A stretch of DNA of 9,424 bases, taken from assembly GCA_013297585.1 (NCBI GenBank), contig JAAFHG010000120.1, positions 1 through 9,424 of the forward strand. The letters run 5' to 3'. Positions 1-7,284 of this stretch are shown piece after piece (within the stretch, counting starts at the first letter, position 1; each line of letters opens with the position of its first letter). This DNA is from Chitinophagales bacterium (GTDB lineage Bacteria > Bacteroidota > Bacteroidia > Chitinophagales > Chitinophagaceae). Under the pieces are notes generated by a model. That model was not told where the DNA came from, made no database searches, and saw nothing but the letters and a program-made list of their open reading frames with translations. A program made the position numbers and the translations under genes.

Positions 1-1652
1 GGCAAGGCATTATTTATTGCTTGCGCTTTTGCCAATAAGCTATTATTAGCGTTTACAACTCTCGCCCACTCATTGTAATTAAAGCTGTAAGTGTTCGCAT
101 CCAGCATTTCTGGTTTTCGTAGGCTGATAAACTTGCTGTATTTGGCAATAACATCTGCTATCTCTTTAGCATTCTGCTTACCAAATTGGTCAGCACTCCA
201 TTGTTCTGTATATTTTTTTAAATCGGTTGCACCTATTTTCTCAGGATTCCAAGCATAATCTAAAAAGAAAGAAATGGGAAATTCCATTGGCTTTATATCA
301 CCAACGTTTACAATCCAGATATCTTTTACATTGTGCTCGTATGCGAGGTGCACTTGCTCCCACACACGTGCAATATTTACAGTATTAATCCATTTGTAAT
401 TTCTAGGGCCGCCTACATAATCGAAGTGATAGTAAATGCCATAGCCACCTTTTCTTGGTTTATCAGTAAGCTTGGGCAGCTTGCGCAAATTACCCCAATT
501 GTCATCGCATAGTAATAAAGTTACATCATCTGGCACACGCATGCCTTTATCGTAATAATCCTGTACTTCTTTGTATAAAGCCCACAATTGTGGTGTTGCA
601 GATGCAGGTTTTTGAGTAACCTCTTCCAAAATTTTTCGTTGATCTGCCACTATTTTTTCGAGTAAATCTGTAGCTGTGCCTTGGGTCATTGGCATGTCAC
701 CATCACCACGCATGCCTACTGTTACAAGGCTTTCATGCGAGCCCATATTTTCAATACCTTTTTTCCAGAAGCTGCGCAAAACAGTATCGTTTTTTGTATA
801 ATCCCATGCGCCTTTACCAAATTTTTTCCACTCTTGCTGTGCCCTTAGCATGGGCTCGTGGTGCGATGTACCCATTACAATACCATACTCGTCGGCTTTA
901 ATTGGGTTAAGTGTATCATCGGTATTAAATGCATTGCCCCACATAGCTGGCCATAGGTAATTGGCTTTTAAACGCAGTAATAATTCAAACACATGCTCAT
1001 AAAACTGATGATTAAATCCGCCAAACTTTTCTTTGCTCCAGCCTGACAATGCAGGCGCTTCATCGTTTATAAAAAAACCACGATATTTTACTTTTGGCGC
1101 ATCGGTAAGCATGGCTGTTGTGTTTATGTAAATATTAGCTTGTTTTTTAGTTGGTACATCTGCCCACCAATACCATGGCGATACACCTATTTGTTTCGAC
1201 AATTCTAACACACCATAAGCGGTACCTCTTCTATCGCTACCAACAATTACAAGGCTTTGCACCTTGTCAATTGTAATAGTTTGAATTTGAAAAGCCTCCC
1301 ATTTACTTGCAATCGGTTGCAAATGTAGGCATTTTTTTTGCTCAAGCATTTTTACAAGAGAAGACTGTTTAAGACTGCCGATTACTACCAAATTTTTAAC
1401 TTGCTTGGCAACCTGATGCACAATTGTGGGTTTGTTTCCAGTTATCTTTTCAATGTCTTGTTGCAACCAAACAGCAGACTTTTGTACCAAAATATCATCG
1501 GTAGAATCAACATAAATTACAGCTTTAGCTAGATTGATATTGGTAGCTGTTGAAGTAACTAATTGCGCTTTCGTTTTTGTAAAAATAGATGCACATAAAA
1601 CAAAAGCAAGCATGGCTGATGTTTTACAGTTTCGTGTCATTTTATGTTTCAT
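1..1652 (-). CDS. GH115 xylan alpha-1,2-glucuronidase, N-terminal 550 residues (runs off the left edge)
   Basis: GH115 enzymes remove alpha-1,2-linked glucuronic acid or its 4-O-methyl ether from xylan, including from internal xylose units. The reverse strand reads without a stop from ATG at 1652 to the window edge (550 codons plus two bases); family members are usually about 800-1000 residues, so the C-terminal part is missing. Residues 1-30 form a signal peptide ending TKAQ. A small N-terminal alpha/beta domain includes SDRRGTAYGVLELS (about 139-152) and SPWYWWADVP (158-167). The TIM-barrel part follows, with family-typical stretches GFFINDEAPALSGW (192-205), NYLWPAMWGN (231-240), GTSHHEPMLRAQQEW (261-275), LLCDDNWGNLR (380-390) and YYHFDYVGGPRNYKW (407-421). 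A second in-frame ATG at 1640 would also leave a usable signal peptide. It is the last gene of the minus-strand series, after an unusually long 267-base gap. Family assignment is by recognition of these motifs and is secure. Confidence 0.93.
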   Translation of the reverse strand, partial: MKHKMTRNCKTSAMLAFVLCASIFTKTKAQLVTSTATNINLAKAVIYVDSTDDILVQKSAVWLQQDIEKITGNKPTIVHQVAKQVKNLVVIGSLKQSSLVKMLEQKKCLHLQPIASKWEAFQIQTITIDKVQSLVIVGSDRRGTAYGVLELSKQIGVSPWYWWADVPTKKQANIYINTTAMLTDAPKVKYRGFFINDEAPALSGWSKEKFGGFNHQFYEHVFELLLRLKANYLWPAMWGNAFNTDDTLNPIKADEYGIVMGTSHHEPMLRAQQEWKKFGKGAWDYTKNDTVLRSFWKKGIENMGSHESLVTVGMRGDGDMPMTQGTATDLLEKIVADQRKILEEVTQKPASATPQLWALYKEVQDYYDKGMRVPDDVTLLLCDDNWGNLRKLPKLTDKPRKGGYGIYYHFDYVGGPRNYKWINTVNIARVWEQVHLAYEHNVKDIWIVNVGDIKPMEFPISFFLDYAWNPEKIGATDLKKYTEQWSADQFGKQNAKEIADVIAKYSKFISLRKPEMLDANTYSFNYNEWARVVNANNSLLAKAQAINNAL

Positions 1653-1702
1653 AATTAAAAAAATGGCTTTTAATTGAGCGTTTATATAAGGAAAAATATT
1701 TA

Positions 1703-1723
1703 TTTGAAAGCGGGTTTGAAAGC
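1703..1723. repeat. Tandem direct repeat TTTGAAAGC-GGG-TTTGAAAGC upstream of GH115
   Basis: Two exact copies of TTTGAAAGC lie at 1703-1711 and 1715-1723, a 12-base period, about 50-70 bases before the GH115 start codon. A partial third copy, TTTGAAACT, lies at 1761-1769. Direct repeats one helical turn apart in front of a gene could be a regulator binding site, for example for an AraC-type or hybrid two-component regulator. No such regulator is visible here, and chance is possible in AT-rich DNA. Confidence 0.35.
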
Positions 1724-1873
1724 AAATCGTTTAGGTCTTGAAGGTATCAAACAACAGCACTTTGAAACTAGTTATTACTTTATCGGCAAATTTTAATGTT
1801 GAAATTCTTTCAGCTTATTTTATCATCGTTGTTATTGGTAGAAAGCTAAGCTTAAGTTTTAAACATATTAATA

Positions 1874-1889
1874 TAATTATATATAATTA
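1874..1889. repeat. Perfect 16-base A/T-only palindrome downstream of the second intact GH43 gene
   Basis: The sequence TAATTATATATAATTA is its own reverse complement and sits about 30 bases after the stop codon of the GH43 gene. It contains no G or C and no adjacent strong T tract, so it would make a poor intrinsic terminator. It could be a weak transcription end, a DNA-bending site or an operator, or simply low-complexity spacer. Confidence 0.25.
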
Positions 1890-1919
1890 AACAAGAAAAT
1901 GCTATTCGCTAAAAAACTG

Positions 1920-3281
1920 TTACTCAAATTTTACCCAATCTACTGCAACTTGTTTACCATCTTTTGCAACTACAAATAAATGCTGCATACCATTTGGTGA
2001 TTTTACTAAAGTAGCAGTTGTAATTTTCCAATTGGTACTTGGTGTTATTTTTACTTCTGCTACAATTTGCCCTGAAACACTGCCAGTACGAATTTGCAAT
2101 GTTGCACCTGTTCGAGACATTTCATTTACAGATACAGTTTTTAAAGGCTTCTTACCAAAATCTACACTATTGTATTGTGCCCAAGCGCCTACTTCTGAAA
2201 AATTGGTTTGCCAACCTTTAAATCTGTCTGCGGTATCTATTGGTTCAATGGCTGCACCTTTTTCACTTAAGTTAGTATATCTGTCTATTTGTATTTGGCT
2301 AGTTGCTATCGTAACACCAATACCTCTAAGTGTAGGGATGACTTTTTTAATCGTTCCATCTGTATTAAAAGCCAAACTATCTGCACGAACCGATCTTGCT
2401 TTATCAAAATTTGGTGAATAATCGTTGTGGTGATAAAAAAAATACCATTGGTTTTTAAACTGAATAATTGAGTGGTGGTTTGTCCAACAACCCGTAGGCG
2501 ATTCGTCCATAATTACGCCAGTAAACTTAAATGGCCCAAGCGGATTGTTACTAGTAGCATATTCTAGTCTTTCTATTTTATTTTCCACATGAGGATATGT
2601 AAGATAGTAAATACCGTTTCGCTCAAACATATACGGCCCTTCTTTCAACCCTTTTGTAGGTAATTCATCAAAGGTTTTTACTTCAGAATCAAGTTCTACC
2701 ATATTGGCTTTTAGCTTGGCACTGTAAATGTTGCCGCCCGTACTATTACCGTTTGACCAATACAAATAAGCCTGCCCATCTTTATCTGTAAACACATTCG
2801 GGTCAATACCTCGTACACCTTTTATAGGCGTGGCTTGTGGTATGTATGGCCCTTCGGGCTTATCGGCAATAGCTACACCTACTGTAAAGCCTCTACCAAA
2901 AGCGGTATCTTTTGGTGTAGCAGGAAAATAGAAATAATATTTGCCATTGCGTTCTATACAATCTGGTGCCCACATACTGTAAGCATCTTGTTTAGTCCAA
3001 GGTGTGGCAGTTTGACTTACAACTATACCATGATCTGTCCAATCGGTAAGATTAGCCGAAGAAAACACATGATAATCTTCCATACAAAACCAGCCAATAC
3101 GGCCCTTACCTTCTCTGGCAAAAATGTCATGCGATGGGAATAAATACACTTTATCGCCAAAAACCCTTGCCGACGGATCGGCAGAATATTGATTTCTAAT
3201 AATCGGATTTTGGGCAAATACTTGGCTCACAGCAACAAGCATTATAGAGCAAAATAGTAGGCAGCAATGTTTACGCATCAT
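1920..3281 (-). CDS. GH43 glycosidase with C-terminal CBM6-like domain (second intact copy)
   Basis: This is a secreted inverting glycosidase, expected from family and context to be an alpha-L-arabinofuranosidase and/or beta-xylosidase acting on xylan side chains; the exact specificity cannot be read from sequence. I chose ATG at 3281 (453 residues); the frame opens earlier only at a TTG at 3299, and a second ATG follows at 3278. Residues 1-24 are a signal peptide ending VFAQ. The five-bladed propeller domain spans about 25-310, with the three expected carboxylates: Asp35 in SADPS (general base), Asp160 in GIDPNVF (pKa modulator) and Glu214 in KEGPYMF (general acid). From about residue 327 a CBM6-like beta-sandwich follows, with GAWAQYNSVDFG and the terminal VDWVKFE. 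Its first strand reads IQIDRYTNL in place of the usual E-A-E motif, so ligand binding may differ. The gene starts 32 bases after the end of the broken GH43 remnant and is probably cotranscribed with the upstream genes. Confidence 0.93.
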   Translation of the reverse strand: MMRKHCCLLFCSIMLVAVSQVFAQNPIIRNQYSADPSARVFGDKVYLFPSHDIFAREGKGRIGWFCMEDYHVFSSANLTDWTDHGIVVSQTATPWTKQDAYSMWAPDCIERNGKYYFYFPATPKDTAFGRGFTVGVAIADKPEGPYIPQATPIKGVRGIDPNVFTDKDGQAYLYWSNGNSTGGNIYSAKLKANMVELDSEVKTFDELPTKGLKEGPYMFERNGIYYLTYPHVENKIERLEYATSNNPLGPFKFTGVIMDESPTGCWTNHHSIIQFKNQWYFFYHHNDYSPNFDKARSVRADSLAFNTDGTIKKVIPTLRGIGVTIATSQIQIDRYTNLSEKGAAIEPIDTADRFKGWQTNFSEVGAWAQYNSVDFGKKPLKTVSVNEMSRTGATLQIRTGSVSGQIVAEVKITPSTNWKITTATLVKSPNGMQHLFVVAKDGKQVAVDWVKFE

Positions 3282-3313
3282 TTGTAATTTATTAACCAAA
3301 AAAAATATTTTTA

Positions 3314-4002
3314 TTACTTCTTAAACATCCAATAATCAAAATTGAATAGCGTACGACCAGCGGTAATATTTTGACCTTTAAAAGCAAAATAAACGTCGTG
3401 AATACCTGTAACAGATTCTGAAATTGTTTCAGTAAATGTTTTCCAAACATCACAACCACCAGTACGAGGCACATTAATGGCAGCCAACTTAGTACCAGCC
3501 AAACTATCAATATGTACTTCTAAAATACCACCATCTAAACCTGCTGCAAGTGCCGCTGTAAAAGACTTTGGTGCGGTACTGCAAAAATCTACAGCACGTA
3601 CTTTTATATAACCGTTAATGCGTGTATCGGTGGTAAAACACCCGTTTTTTCATTTTGGTTAATACTACATTTTTCCGACCAAGCGGCAGTTTCTGCTTCG
3701 GTACGTTGGTAAGGGTTTAATGTACCTACTAGTGCTACACCTTCTTTCGTCATACTTACAGCTGGTATGGTATCATCTGCATTGTAAGTAAATTCTTCCA
3801 CAGCACTAGAGCGGCCATAACTACCTGCACCTGGTAATAAATCGGTATGGTAAAACAAGTAAGATTTGCCTTTATAATTAATAATACCACCATAATTGGT
3901 AAAGCTGTTAGTTGGTTGATCTGTCATTATTTTACCTTGATATTTCCAAGAGCCAATTGGGCTGTCACTCATAGAATATGATAAACTTTCGCTTTTGCCC
4001 AC
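3314..4002 (-). pseudogene. Broken GH43-CBM6 gene: 5' part deleted and one-base frameshift
   Basis: The remains of a third GH43-CBM6 gene. The first part (4002 down to about 3640) encodes the last third of a propeller, with SDSPIGSWKYQGKIM and KGKSYLFYHTDLLPGAG, and then a CBM6 start, YQRTEAETAAW. It aligns with the neighbouring GH43 (7164-5818) from about that protein's residue 233 onward. About 230 N-terminal residues are absent, including the signal peptide and all three catalytic carboxylates. Near TGV, at the four-base T run on the coding strand (plus 3635-3638), the frame stops making sense and ends at a TAA a few codons later. One base over, homology resumes with TTDTRINGYIKVRAVDF, then LDGGILEVHIDSLAG, GIHDVYFAFKG and the CBM6-typical end FNFDYWMFKK, stopping at 3314. 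The only start is a GTG two bases after the GH29 stop, so any product would be a catalytically dead scrap. An assembly error is possible for the frameshift and less likely for the deletion. Confidence 0.88.
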
Positions 4003-4004
4003 TT

Positions 4005-5780
4005 TTAATCAATTTTAAAAACAACAGATGTTTCAAATACCATGTCTGCTGGGTAAGTAATGGCAAGCCCATCTGCTTCTTGCTTCCATTGTAATTGTTT
4101 GTTGTAACCTAATAAGCTTACTTTAGTTATTGGCTTATTTAAATATTTAGCGTCTGTACCTAGCGATTTTATTTTTATTTGAGATTTTGCAACAGGTACT
4201 ACCATACAAAATGCGTATAAGGCGTTGTTTTTACCAACGGTAAATCGGATGTCTTGTGCATCAAACTTAAAATCTGCTTGTTTGCTATTTAATTTGCCGC
4301 CTGGCTGCATTTTTAATTTACCACCAATCTGCTCGCCCTCACCAGGAATAACCCAAGCATGGCTACCATAAACTGCTTCGCCATTTCTACGCATCCACAC
4401 ACCTACTTCTTTTAGCATTTTTATGCTGCCTTCATCTAATGATCCATCAGGTAAAATAGCAATAGATATAGCCGCATTACCATCTTTTGCAATAGCTTCT
4501 ACAACATAGTGAATCATCATACCAGAATTATAAGTAAAATTTGGTGCATAAAACCAGTCACCCACTGGTGCTTCACCAATCCAAGGTTGATCGGTTTTAA
4601 TATTGGCTGGCAACCCAAATTCTTCGGTATTTACTGTACCATTCGTTTTTTTACGAAACTTTACAATGCTAAACGTGTTTACCACACCACGACTTTTTAA
4701 TGTGCGGTTGTAATAATCTGCAATTACCCGTTGCATACCATCGGCTTTAAAGCCTGTACCAGTGCCATTGCCAGTAAACGGCCCTTGCACAGTACCATCG
4801 GTATAAATAAAATCAGGATTGTAGTGTTCTACAACATCCATCATTCTTAACGCCCATTTAGTAGCATACCATTTTGCATAATCTAAATGGTTAGTAAAAA
4901 TGCCAGCAGGTGGTGGTGACCAATCTTTATGCGCATTTTGATCTACGCCTTTATATTCACGTAAGTCAATACCATATAACAAACGAGGGTCGTAACCTTC
5001 CCACCATTTGCCTTTACTGTCTGCCAATGTTAAATTACCATCGTAAGGCACACCTTTTTTAGCACCCTCTTTATCGCTACCAAAAGCAGTTTGCCACCAC
5101 CACCAGCTATACTCATGATGAAAGGTTACGCCGTAGTGCATCCCATTTGCTTTGCATGCTTTTGCCCACTCACCTATTAAATCTCGTTTAGGACCTATAT
5201 TAACAGAATTCCAAGGCTGATATTTTGAGTTCCACAAATCATAATTATCGTGATGAACACCTTGTATCATTAGGTATCGTGCACCTGCATCTTGGTATAT
5301 TTTGGTTAATTTGGCTGGGTCTAATTTTGTAGGATTCCAATCTCGCAACACTTCTTTATAACCTACTTCTGACGGATGACCGTATTTTTTTAGATGATTT
5401 TTATACGCACTTTTATCAGATTTATAGAGATTTCTAGCGTACCAATCACCACTTTCGCCAGCAGCTTGCGGGCCAAAATGTACCCAAATACCAAACTTGG
5501 CTTCACGCAACCATTCTGGTTCGCCTGGGTAATTTTTTTCAATTGATTCCCAAGTTGGCTCAAAAGGACCTGCAGCTATTGGTATATCCAACTTTACTTC
5601 TGGAAATGTCTTCCAATCACCCATTAAAACACTATCTATTGGCAATTTGGTTGGAATTGCAGGCATTGGTAGAAGCAACGAAACATTAGGTGATTTCTTT
5701 ACTTTAGGCTTTGCCTTTTGGGCATTTGCACTAGAAAATAATAATGGAGAAATTAAAATACTAAACAAAATTCTTTTCAT
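4005..5780 (-). CDS. GH29 alpha-L-fucosidase-type enzyme
   Basis: GH29 enzymes are retaining exo-glycosidases that release terminal alpha-L-fucose; some relatives accept L-galactose. The ATG at 5780 gives 591 residues with a signal peptide ending at ANAQ (residues 18-21), so I prefer it to the in-frame start at 5882, which would overlap the preceding gene. Residues 22-75 are a Lys/Pro-rich linker and an N-terminal extension. The catalytic barrel has FGIWVHFGP (96-104), VHHDNYDLWNS (175-185), TFHHEYSWWWW (219-229) and FIYTDG (324-329), where Asp328 is the likely nucleophile. The acid/base is not certain; Glu386/387 in NTEEFG and Glu403 in IGEAPVGDW are candidates. The barrel ends with ILPDGSLDEG (442-451) and VGVWMRRNGEAVYG (459-472), typical of GH29. 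A C-terminal beta domain ends VFETSVVFKID. The gene follows the upstream GH43 gene by 37 bases, consistent with one operon. Sitting among xylan enzymes suggests a side-chain sugar of a complex xylan as substrate, but that is inference. Confidence 0.9.
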   Translation of the reverse strand: MKRILFSILISPLLFSSANAQKAKPKVKKSPNVSLLLPMPAIPTKLPIDSVLMGDWKTFPEVKLDIPIAAGPFEPTWESIEKNYPGEPEWLREAKFGIWVHFGPQAAGESGDWYARNLYKSDKSAYKNHLKKYGHPSEVGYKEVLRDWNPTKLDPAKLTKIYQDAGARYLMIQGVHHDNYDLWNSKYQPWNSVNIGPKRDLIGEWAKACKANGMHYGVTFHHEYSWWWWQTAFGSDKEGAKKGVPYDGNLTLADSKGKWWEGYDPRLLYGIDLREYKGVDQNAHKDWSPPPAGIFTNHLDYAKWYATKWALRMMDVVEHYNPDFIYTDGTVQGPFTGNGTGTGFKADGMQRVIADYYNRTLKSRGVVNTFSIVKFRKKTNGTVNTEEFGLPANIKTDQPWIGEAPVGDWFYAPNFTYNSGMMIHYVVEAIAKDGNAAISIAILPDGSLDEGSIKMLKEVGVWMRRNGEAVYGSHAWVIPGEGEQIGGKLKMQPGGKLNSKQADFKFDAQDIRFTVGKNNALYAFCMVVPVAKSQIKIKSLGTDAKYLNKPITKVSLLGYNKQLQWKQEADGLAITYPADMVFETSVVFKID

Positions 5781-5817
5781 CTTAATCGATTTATAATAAG
5801 TTTTATTAGTTTCTGTC

Positions 5818-7164
5818 TTATTGAAATTTCCACCAATCAAAATTGAATAAGTCACCATCGCCTTTAAATACAAAATACACATCGTGGTTACCTTTTATTT
5901 TATTCACTTTAGTAGATTGTAACTGCCAACCATTTTGCTTGGTAACGGTTAATGTTCCTAATAATGGGCCCGTTATGCCATCAACACGAATTTCAATACT
6001 GCCATTACTAGACAATGCATTCAGATTGGCTTCAAATAATTTGGGGGCTTTTTTAAAATCTACATTACGTACTTTAATATAATCGCCATTGCTTATATCT
6101 ATTACATACACACCAGTTGAAACATCTTCTTTGGTTTCAATACCTGCCTCCCAAGCAATGGTTTCTGCTTCTACCCTTGCAAAAGGATTAATAGCGCCAA
6201 CTGGTGCTGTAATCGCTTCTGCCGTTGGTACAACCCTTGGTATGCTACCATCGGCATTAAACACCACTTCATCTACACAAACTGAACGTGTAAAACCACC
6301 ACCACCTGGCAACGCACCATTGTGATAGAATAAGTACGATTTGCCCTTATAATCTACCAAACCAGGATGATTGGTAAATGCACCGCCTTTTTTAATAACG
6401 GTCATAATGGTATCTCTGTACGTCCATGGCCCAGTTGCTGTTAGTGCTGTTGAATACGCTAAATGTTCTGGTACGCCACCTGCTGGATATAGCAAATAAT
6501 ACAAACTATTTCGCTTATATAACCAAGGGCCTTCTTCGTAAGCAGAAGGCCGTTTATCGGCATCCTTATAACGTACATTGAAGCCTTCTTTGTTTAGCGG
6601 TACAGTAATCACCTCACCAGAATAGGAAATCATATCCTCATTTAACTTCACATATTTTAAATAAGGATTGCCCCAGTATAAATACGCTTGCCCATCAGTA
6701 TCAATAAAAACGGTTGGGTCAATATCGCCATTACCACTGTGTACCAATGGTTTACCAATCGCATCTTTAAATGGCCCAGTTGGTTTATCAGACACAGCAA
6801 CACCAATTGACATGCCTTGGCCTTTTGCATTCATGGGTACATACCAATAAAATTTACCATTACGATAAATACATTGCCCAGCCCAAGCATCTTTTACCGC
6901 CCAATCAAAAGTTTTAAGCGATAATCCCACACCTTTATCTATCCAATTTACCATATCGGTAGTTGCATACACATGCCAGTCTTTCATTGTAAACCAAGAT
7001 GATTTATCTTCATCGTGACCTGTATACAAGTACAGCGTATCCTTATAAACCATTGGTGCAGGATCGGCAGTGTAAATGGATTGAATAATGGGGTTTTGCG
7101 ATTTACCAGCAAATGATAACAGCATTAAGCATGCAAGTTTGACGATGTTTATCTTCAGCTTCAT
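5818..7164 (-). CDS. GH43 glycosidase with C-terminal CBM6 (first intact copy)
   Basis: This is a secreted GH43 enzyme of 448 residues, likely an arabinofuranosidase and/or xylosidase acting on xylan or its oligosaccharides. The ATG at 7164 begins a signal peptide of about 23 residues ending GKSQ, followed by NPIIQSIYTADPAP, almost the same mature start as the other intact GH43. The propeller spans about 24-310, with catalytic carboxylates at Asp34 (TADPAP), Asp149 (DIDPTVF) and Glu211 (EEGPW). Conserved blade motifs include WFTMKDWHVYATTDMVNW and KDAWAGQCIYRNGKFYWY. From about residue 325 a canonical CBM6 follows: FARVEAETIAW holds the ligand/calcium-site acidic residues, then NGDYIKVRNVDF, SIEIRVDG, NHDVYFVFKG and FNFDWWKF. 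CBM6 modules commonly bind xylan chains. The gene lies 120 bases after the GH67 stop and 37 bases before GH29. It is the best intact template for the broken copy at 4002-3314. Confidence 0.94.
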   Translation of the reverse strand: MKLKINIVKLACLMLLSFAGKSQNPIIQSIYTADPAPMVYKDTLYLYTGHDEDKSSWFTMKDWHVYATTDMVNWIDKGVGLSLKTFDWAVKDAWAGQCIYRNGKFYWYVPMNAKGQGMSIGVAVSDKPTGPFKDAIGKPLVHSGNGDIDPTVFIDTDGQAYLYWGNPYLKYVKLNEDMISYSGEVITVPLNKEGFNVRYKDADKRPSAYEEGPWLYKRNSLYYLLYPAGGVPEHLAYSTALTATGPWTYRDTIMTVIKKGGAFTNHPGLVDYKGKSYLFYHNGALPGGGGFTRSVCVDEVVFNADGSIPRVVPTAEAITAPVGAINPFARVEAETIAWEAGIETKEDVSTGVYVIDISNGDYIKVRNVDFKKAPKLFEANLNALSSNGSIEIRVDGITGPLLGTLTVTKQNGWQLQSTKVNKIKGNHDVYFVFKGDGDLFNFDWWKFQ

Positions 7165-7284
7165 AAGTTAAGTATTTTTTTTATAATATATTTTATTAAT
7201 TAGAAAAAGCAATAATTGTATTACATAAGCTTATTAAAAAAAACTAAAATTTCTTAACATCATTCTTTACTGTTTTGAAAACGA
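7165..7284. other. Intergenic spacer between GH67 and the first GH43 gene
   Basis: This 120-base spacer is very AT-rich, with long T and A tracts and a ten-base palindrome ATAAGCTTAT at 7225-7234. On the coding strand TAGTTTTT resembles the Bacteroidota -7 box, but no TTTG sits at the right distance upstream, so I do not call a promoter. No terminator hairpin of useful stability is visible, and read-through from GH67 is plausible. Confidence 0.3.

Larger units (their letters stand above)
1653..1919. other. Longest intergenic gap, upstream of the GH115 gene; possible separate control region
   Basis: This 267-base AT-rich stretch separates the second intact GH43 gene from GH115, while most gaps here are 120 bases or less. 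I see no gene, tRNA or clear GC-rich terminator hairpin in it. It holds a tandem nine-base repeat at 1703-1723 and an A/T-only palindrome at 1874-1889. On the minus strand, TATTTTTC (plus coordinates about 1692-1699) resembles the Bacteroidota -7 element TAnnTTTG at all but the last base. The nearest upstream TTTG is about 24 bases away, longer than the usual 19-21. GH115 may therefore have its own promoter, but this is inference. Confidence 0.35.

Noticed and set aside
689..901. Plus-strand open frame opposite the GH115 gene
   Set aside because: It lies wholly antisense to a well-conserved GH115 coding frame, has no recognisable domain, and its composition is that of a complemented coding strand. 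The other plus-strand frames in the window were rejected for the same reason.
3292..3510. Minus-strand open frame overlapping the end of the broken GH43
   Set aside because: It is an alternative frame of the CBM6 coding stretch; the frame ending at 3314 carries the conserved CBM6 residues.
3600..3660. Programmed -1 frameshift (slippery A-run followed by C) joining the two halves of the GH43 remnant
   Set aside because: The A6-C heptamer is not in the codon phase needed for tandem slippage, and the catalytic N-terminal part is missing anyway, so a regulated product makes little sense. Gene decay or a sequence error is simpler.
5781..5882. Earlier in-frame start for the GH29 gene at 5882
   Set aside because: It would overlap the end of the upstream GH43 gene and place 34 residues before a good signal peptide; ATG at 5780 fits better.
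7225..7234. Ten-base palindrome ATAAGCTTAT as a terminator between GH67 and GH43
   Set aside because: It has no loop and too few G/C pairs to form a stable hairpin; kept only as a note in the spacer entry.
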